A stretch of 39,154 nucleotides of DNA from Clostridium sp. (GTDB taxonomy: Bacteria > Bacteroidota > Bacteroidia > Bacteroidales > Muribaculaceae): the NCBI GenBank assembly GCA_023666615.1, contig JAMPBQ010000014.1:1-39154 (forward strand), given 5' to 3'. A program made the position numbers and the translations under genes. Below are positions 34,144 to 39,154 of this stretch, piece by piece (within the stretch, counting starts at the first letter, position 1; every line of letters starts with the position of its first letter). The notes beneath the pieces were generated by a model. The model ran no database searches. It saw nothing but the letters and a program-made list of their open reading frames with translations, and had not been told where the DNA came from.

Positions 34144-34183
34144 ATTATGAATTATGCATTAAGAATTATGCATTATGAATTGC
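34144..34183. repeat. Heptamer array GAATTAT/GCATTAA
   Basis: Five to six 7-bp units alternating GAATTAT and GCATTAA/T. Same period as the arrays at 6474, 11732 and 36450 but a different sequence. Confidence 0.8.
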
Positions 34184-34256
34184 CCCCGGGCCCTTGCCCG
34201 CTTGCTTTGTGTTATAAGATCGAAAACAAAGCTCTCGAAAGCTCAAATCAAAAATC

Positions 34257-34285
34257 TAATCCGTGGAATCCGTGAAATCCGTGGT
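34257..34285. repeat. Nonamer AATCCGTGG/A repeats
   Basis: Three units AATCCGTGG, AATCCGTGA, AATCCGTGG downstream of the major fimbrillin gene; the same motif as at 18077-18136. Confidence 0.8.
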
Positions 34286-34322
34286 AAAATCACTAGCCCC
34301 ACAGAATACCTAGCCACCCAGC

Positions 34323-36179
34323 TTAAAGATCTACGCTCTGGTTTACGATCTTCCAAGAGAGGATGTTGATGCGCACGCCAAGAGCGTAGCGCTCCTCTTC
34401 CCTCGGAGTGTCGGGGATGATTTCCTCCTCAGGATCATAGATGGCGTTGCCAAGCTTGGTCAGGCTGATCACTGTCAGCTGGTACTTGTGGTTGCGCACT
34501 ACGCCATAGAAGCCTTCTTTGTAGTTATCTCCCATCCCCGTGCCAAAGTGCTCGATGGGCACATTGTAATACATCAGGCCGCCGTTGTAGCAGTATGCGC
34601 TGCCCACGTTGGCAATCACGGCGTTAAGCGCGCTGTTCACCTCAGCCGCGGTTGCGTTTGCGTACTCTGTGCTCTCAGTCATCTCGCCGGTGTAGGACAC
34701 CCAGGTCTTTTTGGCGGCCTCATCGGTCAGAGCCACAGTCACCTGCCCCTTGTTGGTCTTGGCCCCTGCGGTGAGCGCGATGTCTTCAGCCTTCAGCGAA
34801 GTGTAGGTGGTGTTCTCGCCATCAACGGTCTTCACGGCGAACTTCTTGGCTCCTGTGGCAGTAGTGTTCTGCACTGCGTTCAGCACCATTGCCATGAAGT
34901 CTTCGTCCTCAAACATGATGCCGTTGTAGCTTACCATCGTGGCCGGCACCATATTGCCCTCGGCGTCCTTCTCATAGATGCGGGCGAAGATCATCGCGTT
35001 GGTGGCGATGCTGCCAAGGTTCTCGCCGGCCTGCAGCACGCTGGCCCGGTTGGTGTTCTCGGCGCAATAGAGGTTGCCGCCCTCGAGGTGGTTGCCGCTG
35101 AATACAGCGTTTGTAATCTCTCCGTTGGCCACAGTCACTGTCGCGTAGTCGCTCAAGGCATAGTGCTTGATGTTATCTTTGTAGGAGTTAGCCTCGTACA
35201 CCCATGACTTTGCCCAGTAGCTGCGGTTGAATTGGGCTGCGTTCCAGCCATTCCACTTGAAGCCGTCGGGATCGATTGCGTCGTCATTCAGGAGGAGGTT
35301 CTTCATCATGTGCTCGTTCATCGCGATGTTGTTCAGGCCCCAGCCCTCAATCTTCACGTAGAGCTTGGTCTCGGCCACGGGCACCGTTTGGCTGCCGTTG
35401 CCGTCGTTCTGAACGTTGCCCTTCGATATGGTCAGCTCAGCGTACTTGTCACCGTAAAAATCCTTGATGTTGCCGCTGGTAAGGCTCAGTTTTACGCCCA
35501 CCTTTGCGGCCAGGCGCTCTACGTAAATCTCAACGGGAGTCAGTTTGTCCAATTCTGAAGCGCTGGGCTCCTTGCCATAGGGATACTTCAGGAAAGCGTC
35601 TGCTGTCACCTCGGTGGTGAAGTACTCGTAGGTGTTGTTTACAGTCTTCTCGTGGTCGAAGCTTGAGGTCGACATCACAAACTTGTCGCCTGCCATGTAG
35701 TTCTCCTCGCCATTGGCTGCGTAGGCCAGCTTGGTCTCCATCTCGGCCAGGGTCTGCCCGGGCTCGAAGCCTTCCGGCTTGTTGAGCACTGTCACGATGT
35801 ACTTGGGTGCTTTTGCCTCTTCCAGGTCCTTGAGCACGAGCACGGTCTTGCCCTTGAACTCTACGTTCTGGTCGCCGTACTGCGCGTTGCCGCCGTTCCA
35901 TACCTCGGCCGTGGTCACGTATGCGCCCTCTGCCGTATAGAAATAGAAGTATGCGTCCTTCACTGCGTACTCCTTGGCCGTGCCGTTCTCAAACTCGCCG
36001 GCCATGCCGCGCGAAAGTGCGCTCACGTCGTTGAGCGTTACGCTCATGAAGGCCAGGGTCTCGTCCTGGCCGGGCGCTACGGGAGTTTCTCCGCCCTGGG
36101 TGGGCTCGTCGCTCGAGCATGCGGCCATCGACATGGCGGCCACAGCTGCGAAGCCCATGAAAATCTTGTTCATTTTCAT
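34323..36179 (-). CDS. Mfa1-family major fimbrillin
   Basis: A 618-residue lipoprotein precursor (lipobox MAAC, Cys21) of the Mfa1 major pilin family that polymerises into type V pili. The first strand ends in DVSALSRGMAG with Arg57. Then come YFYFYTAEGAYVTTAEVWN, PVEIYVERLAAKVGVKL, YYNVPIEHFG and the C-terminal VVRNHKYQLTVISLTKLGNA with NILSWKIVNQSVDL, the classic Mfa1 ending and donor strand. Expected maturation is export, lipidation, cleavage after the Arg and strand-exchange assembly. No exact promoter lies in its 315-bp upstream gap, which contains a small palindrome and heptamers. Confidence 0.92.
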   Translation of the reverse strand: MKMNKIFMGFAAVAAMSMAACSSDEPTQGGETPVAPGQDETLAFMSVTLNDVSALSRGMAGEFENGTAKEYAVKDAYFYFYTAEGAYVTTAEVWNGGNAQYGDQNVEFKGKTVLVLKDLEEAKAPKYIVTVLNKPEGFEPGQTLAEMETKLAYAANGEENYMAGDKFVMSTSSFDHEKTVNNTYEYFTTEVTADAFLKYPYGKEPSASELDKLTPVEIYVERLAAKVGVKLSLTSGNIKDFYGDKYAELTISKGNVQNDGNGSQTVPVAETKLYVKIEGWGLNNIAMNEHMMKNLLLNDDAIDPDGFKWNGWNAAQFNRSYWAKSWVYEANSYKDNIKHYALSDYATVTVANGEITNAVFSGNHLEGGNLYCAENTNRASVLQAGENLGSIATNAMIFARIYEKDAEGNMVPATMVSYNGIMFEDEDFMAMVLNAVQNTTATGAKKFAVKTVDGENTTYTSLKAEDIALTAGAKTNKGQVTVALTDEAAKKTWVSYTGEMTESTEYANATAAEVNSALNAVIANVGSAYCYNGGLMYYNVPIEHFGTGMGDNYKEGFYGVVRNHKYQLTVISLTKLGNAIYDPEEEIIPDTPREEERYALGVRINILSWKIVNQSVDL

Positions 36180-36494
36180 AATCTTGGTTGGTTTATTGTT
36201 ATTTGTTTTCTTTCGTTGTTTCTTGTGTCCTGTCTATAGCATAGACTTCGATTGGTCTTTTTTTCTTCGCTAAGTTTCCTTATCAAAGGCTTCTTAAGTT
36301 TCTTTCTCAGCCAAGGCGTCCTTCTCTAAGGCCGCCCCGCCAATTTTTCTTTCTTCGCTTATTCCTTTAGGTCTTAATTTAGGTTACGTATTTTGTTGGT
36401 ATTTAATCTATTTGTCTGAATGTGCAGATTCAAGCTTATCATCCTTAAGCCTTCATCCTTTATCCTTTATCCTTTATCCTTAATCCTTTATTCA
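36180..36494. other. Gap upstream of the major fimbrillin gene
   Basis: No gene seen. The + strand is T-rich. It contains a palindrome (arms GTCTAT and ATAGAC, 36232-36246) about 55 bp before the fimbrillin start, and a heptamer array at its right end. No exact TAnnTTTG was found on the - strand, so read-through from the DUF3575-DUF3868 unit is plausible. Confidence 0.6.
36450..36491. repeat. Heptamer array CCTTTAT, 6 units
   Basis: CCTTCAT, CCTTTAT three times, CCTTAAT, CCTTTAT, ending three bases before the stop codon of the DUF3868 gene. Confidence 0.85.
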
Positions 36495-37964
36495 TCACTC
36501 CCGTTTTCCTTGCTTGGCCACAAACTCAAGATATTCCTTAAGGCTGTCCAGAAGGTCCTGGGCTCCGCTGATGCCGTCCTTGGCGGCCTTCTCTATCTGC
36601 CCCTCAGCTCCGGCGTAGTCCTCTTGCTGCAGCTTCAGCAGGCCGCGGCTGTATTCCGCCTCGGGCGAATTCCCGGCCTTGGCCAGATATTTCTCAGCTG
36701 CCGCAAGGTTGCCGCTCTGCAGCGCGGCGTTTGCCGCATTCAGGTTGGCGATCTCGCTGTTCGGGTGGATGCGCACCATAATGTCATACACCTCGTTGAA
36801 CTCCGGGCTGCCGGGTTCGTAGCCCTCTGCCGCCAGGTTGAAGTCGTTAAGCGTGAGCTTCGACGGCTCGCTGTGCATCACGCGGCGTATCTCGTCGCGG
36901 TCCAAGAAGCGGCGCACCTTGTATTTGATCTTGTACTCGGTGTGGCGCAAGGGCGGGTACACGGTGTTAAGCAGGAATTTCCTCTGCGCCGGGTATTTCT
37001 GCCCAAGCTTGCGGTCCTTCGCGTCCCAGTCCTTTTCGGGGTCGGTCACAGGCTCGTCGATGATCGCAAGGATGCCTTCCTTGTTATCGATGTTGCTGTT
37101 CTCCACCCATTTGCGCAGCCCGGCCCAGTCCTCGGGCTGAAATTCTGTCACTATCACGTCCTGGTCTATCTTGGCCGTCTTATTCACGAAGTCCTTAACG
37201 GCCGCCACGCGGTTCTTGGCCAGCATCGTGTTGTGCTGCCACGTGGCCTCGGGCGAGGCGTAGCCCTTCAGCCATATCTCAGTGATGGTCAGGTCGGGGT
37301 CGCTCTTCACCGTATCGATGGATGAGGTGATCTTCCCAAGCTCCACGGCGTTGTTGAACTTGTCCTGATGCAGCTCCCAGCGGTCCACCACGAATTGCAC
37401 GTTGGCCTCGCCGCTGAGCTCGCCGGTCACCTCGGCGTCGCCCGCCTCATACACGTATTTGGGCTGTATCGGGAATATCGGCTCCATGAATCCAAGCAGC
37501 GGCTTCTCGTTCTGCGCCAAAAGCTGGAAGCAGCAGCCGTAGCACTTCCCCTTGACCACGAGGTTGGCCCCGTTGAACCATTGCCGGTAGGGTATCACTT
37601 GCTCATAGGCCACGTGCCCGGGCTTTTCCTTGTTCTTGTACACGGTCTCGTCTGGGCCGCTGATCATTCCCGTGCCGCGGCGCTCGTAGTGGTAGTAGCG
37701 GTTGCGCCCGTAGATGCCCACCGAAGGCAAGGCCAGGGAGTCTAGCCCGTTGCACAGCACCGGCGTCAGCACCAGGGCCTCTTCGCTCGGCACGTTCAGC
37801 CCGTCAAGGTCGAGGTCAAAGCCTACGCGGAACAGGTTGTCGCCTTCGCGCGTCATCTGCGCCCCGTCGGCGTCCCATTGCTGCACGCTCTTCACTTCGT
37901 TCAAGGCCCGAGCCTGCAGCGCCCCGGCCACAGCCAAAGCCAATAGTATGATGTATGCCTTCAT
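36495..37964 (-). CDS. DUF3868/OmpA-like pilus-locus protein
   Basis: A 489-residue secreted protein of the DUF3868 type. I chose the ATG at 37964 because a signal peptide (MKAYIILLALAVAGALQARA) begins there; the frame runs ten residues further to 37994. The N-terminal half has the beta-rich DUF3868 domain with VLTPVLCNGLDSLALPSV. Near residues 230-265 is an OmpA-like peptidoglycan-binding stretch (ITEIWLKGYASPEATWQHN, then LAKNRVAAVKDFV). The C-terminus (about 390-480) looks TPR-like (YLAKAGNSPEAEYSRGLLKL). Such genes accompany Mfa pili; the protein probably acts at the cell envelope in pilus assembly or anchoring. Confidence 0.88.
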   Translation of the reverse strand: MKAYIILLALAVAGALQARALNEVKSVQQWDADGAQMTREGDNLFRVGFDLDLDGLNVPSEEALVLTPVLCNGLDSLALPSVGIYGRNRYYHYERRGTGMISGPDETVYKNKEKPGHVAYEQVIPYRQWFNGANLVVKGKCYGCCFQLLAQNEKPLLGFMEPIFPIQPKYVYEAGDAEVTGELSGEANVQFVVDRWELHQDKFNNAVELGKITSSIDTVKSDPDLTITEIWLKGYASPEATWQHNTMLAKNRVAAVKDFVNKTAKIDQDVIVTEFQPEDWAGLRKWVENSNIDNKEGILAIIDEPVTDPEKDWDAKDRKLGQKYPAQRKFLLNTVYPPLRHTEYKIKYKVRRFLDRDEIRRVMHSEPSKLTLNDFNLAAEGYEPGSPEFNEVYDIMVRIHPNSEIANLNAANAALQSGNLAAAEKYLAKAGNSPEAEYSRGLLKLQQEDYAGAEGQIEKAAKDGISGAQDLLDSLKEYLEFVAKQGKRE

Positions 37965-38004
37965 CGTTTCTGCGTTTTTTCTGAATTTGTCCATTCCTAA
38001 TGCA

Positions 38005-38601
38005 TCAGAATATATATACTAAGTTCAGCGCCGCCTTCGTCGGTCCAAAGTAGTTGTGGGGGTGGTTCGTCTTTATCTTCTTGCCGCACCCCACGCAGCG
38101 GAATTGGTCCCAGCGCGTGTAGGCCCAGCCTATGCCAATCTCCGCCTCAAGGTTCCAGTGCCGGCTCAGGATCCAGTTGTACCCGTAGGCGATGCCCGCC
38201 CCGACGTACCAGCCCTGGTACCTGTAGTCAGCCAGCTTGCTGAAGTCCGTCCCCAGGAAGTTGGTCAGCCCGTGGATGCCGCCTACGTTGTATTGGCCGC
38301 CAAATACGTGCGCCCCTACAAAGTGGCCGTCCCATACGTCGCAGAACCAATATCTGCCCTCGGGCATCACAAGCCAGTGCTTCCACATCTTTTCGCCGTG
38401 GTCCAGCTCCCAGGCGTTGAATTGCCCCAGCAGCTCAAACGACCATTTCGGCGCCAGCTTGACCTCTCCAGCTATATTTGGGTTTAGAAGAGCGTCATCA
38501 AGCACATCATTTTTGAGGGCGTACCTCTGGGCTGTAGAGTACTGCGCGGCCGCAATCAGCGCCATGACGGCCAGAATGAGCCTTTTGATTTGTTTCGACA
38601 T
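38005..38601 (-). CDS. DUF3575 outer-membrane protein of the pilus locus
   Basis: A 198-residue protein with a signal peptide (cut near STA-QR) and a DUF3575 domain, predicted as an outer-membrane beta-barrel. It has LKNDVLDDALLNPNIAGEVKL, the aromatic strands MPEGRYWFCDVWDGHFVGAHV and WYVGAGIAYGYNWILSRHW, and the tail LNLVYIF ending in Phe, typical of barrel insertion. A pair of Cys residues lies in FRCVGCGKK. It is the first gene of the locus; DUF3868 follows 40 bp later. It has a canonical promoter and a leader of about 250 nt. Confidence 0.88.
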   Translation of the reverse strand: MSKQIKRLILAVMALIAAAQYSTAQRYALKNDVLDDALLNPNIAGEVKLAPKWSFELLGQFNAWELDHGEKMWKHWLVMPEGRYWFCDVWDGHFVGAHVFGGQYNVGGIHGLTNFLGTDFSKLADYRYQGWYVGAGIAYGYNWILSRHWNLEAEIGIGWAYTRWDQFRCVGCGKKIKTNHPHNYFGPTKAALNLVYIF

Positions 38602-38860
38602 AAGTGGAAAAATATGCGAAGATTGTTATTGTCAGTGTGTTATCTTATTCTTATTTTATAGGTTGAGGGATTCTCAGTCTACAGGTCTTTTAGGTCTATC
38701 CCAGCGCATGGCCTTGCTCAGCCTCGCCCCCTTTGGATTCTTCATCAACAGGTTAGCGGATAAAAATCCTACGGTCTCAGCCCCATCGGCAAGCGCGCAA
38801 AACGCTCAAAAAAGCATCTTTCAAACTCCCGTTATGCGACCTACTGGAATTTTCCGACTG

Positions 38861-38892
38861 CAAAATTACTGCATTTTCCCTCCAAAACCAAA
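38861..38892 (-). promoter_or_regulatory. Bacteroidetes promoter of the pilus locus
   Basis: On the - strand TTTG (38889-38892), 20-bp spacer, TAATTTTG (38861-38868). Start would be near 38855, giving a leader of about 250 nt before the DUF3575 gene. Confidence 0.72.
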
Positions 38893-38948
38893 TTTCAGCA
38901 CAAAAAAACACCGAAAAAGTTCGCTGTTTTAACAAAATTTAGCATAAT

Positions 38949-38958
38949 GGGGGGGGGG
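38949..38958. repeat. G10 homopolymer tract
   Basis: Ten consecutive G on the + strand, about 57 bp upstream of the -33 element of the pilus promoter. It is the longest homopolymer I saw in the window and prone to slippage. Confidence 0.9.
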
Positions 38959-39017
38959 TAATTCGTTGATTTGCACCAATTTGCTTAATCCAACGCCCCC
39001 AATTTTTAACATTTCCG

Positions 39018-39045
39018 CCCCCAAAATCCCCCTCCCCGCCCCCCC
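39018..39045 (-). other. G-quadruplex motif
   Basis: On the - strand four runs of 4-7 G (complement of C runs at 39018-39022, 39028-39032, 39034-39037, 39039-39045) with loops of 1-5 nt, meeting the usual quadruplex pattern. Confidence 0.65.
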
Positions 39046-39154
39046 TCAAACGCCCACCCCCATAAACCCAGCCAGCCGCCCCCGCATCAAGCCAGCCCCC
39101 ATCAATCAGCCGCCGCCCCCATCAACCCAGCCACCCCCGCATCAAACAGCCCCG
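39046..39154. repeat. C-rich minisatellite, truncated by the window end
   Basis: Irregular units of about 17-22 bp built from CCCCCATCAA or CCCCGCATCAA plus CCAGCC. The + strand has almost no isolated G outside CG and CAG. No start codon or stable reading frame supports coding. Confidence 0.7.

Larger units (their letters stand above)
33822..34322. other. Repeat-rich gap between the anchor and major fimbrillin genes
   Basis: No gene seen. From left to right it holds the 29-bp array, a GTAGGGA palindrome, an A-rich stretch with near-miss TAACTTTT on the - strand, a heptamer array and AATCCGTGA nonamers. I find no exact promoter, so the anchor gene may be read from the major fimbrillin transcript or from a weak start here. 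Confidence 0.7.
38602..39154. other. Regulatory and repeat region upstream of the pilus locus
   Basis: No convincing gene. It holds a leader of about 250 nt, the promoter at 38861-38892, a G10 tract, a G-quadruplex motif on the - strand and a C-rich minisatellite running off the window. A direct repeat AGGTC-TTTT-AGGTC is seen near 38681-38695. Confidence 0.7.

Noticed and set aside
38602-39000. Invertible promoter upstream of the pilus locus
   Set aside because: I searched for flanking inverted repeats by eye and found none, and no recombinase gene lies in the window; one could lie beyond the right edge.
1-39154. tRNA, rRNA, prophage, transposase or integrase genes
   Set aside because: No sequence resembling these was recognised in any gap or frame.

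Overview
The window (about 39 kb, GC-rich, dense in genes) comes from a member of the Bacteroidales, most likely a gut lineage near Muribaculaceae. The family placement is inference. Supporting signs are Bacteroidetes-type promoters (TTTG/TTG, about 20 bp, TAnnTTTG), type V pilus genes (Mfa1, FimB/Mfa2, DUF3575, DUF3868), type IX secretion (T9SS) C-terminal sorting domains, DUF1573 and DUF4369 proteins, and an AddA-RecF-DUF721 cluster.

Left third (1-11.1 kb, + strand). The 3' part of a dihydrolipoyl dehydrogenase gene ends at a clear terminator. A promoter then drives a small lipoprotein gene, an AddA-like helicase/nuclease, recF and a DUF721 gene. A heptamer array and a thioesterase gene follow. 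Next come a secreted SASA-type esterase with a T9SS tail, then a greA-HIT-DUF4369/thioredoxin-like operon ending in a terminator.

Middle (11.1-22.3 kb, - strand). A hypothetical gene lies downstream of recA, whose presumed leader is filled with nonamer repeats. An operon M3 peptidase-meaB-DUF1573 follows, then tcdA, a secreted endonuclease I with a T9SS tail, a second DUF1573 gene, and an AT-richer two-gene unit (59-residue protein plus GNAT acetyltransferase) that looks like a toxin-antitoxin module.

Right (22.3-38.6 kb, - strand). This is a type V (Mfa/Fim) pilus locus read right to left: DUF3575 outer-membrane protein, DUF3868/OmpA-like protein, Mfa1 major fimbrillin, FimB/Mfa2 anchor, two more fimbrillin-like lipoproteins, and a 2472-residue surface protein with a T9SS tail. 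The last four genes are tightly packed. A canonical promoter lies about 260 bp upstream of the first gene. Upstream of that are a G10 tract, a G-quadruplex motif and a C-rich minisatellite.

The intergenic DNA is unusually rich in repeats: four heptamer arrays, four nonamer arrays, three copies of a composite palindromic element, two copies of a palindrome with co-varying arms, a perfect 43-bp direct repeat and a 29-bp tandem array. I see no tRNA, rRNA, CRISPR array, transposase or integrase. The best leads are the pilus locus with its giant T9SS-tailed protein, the shared Ser-Arg-[Ala/Gly] site in its fimbrillins, the GNAT module and the repeat families.
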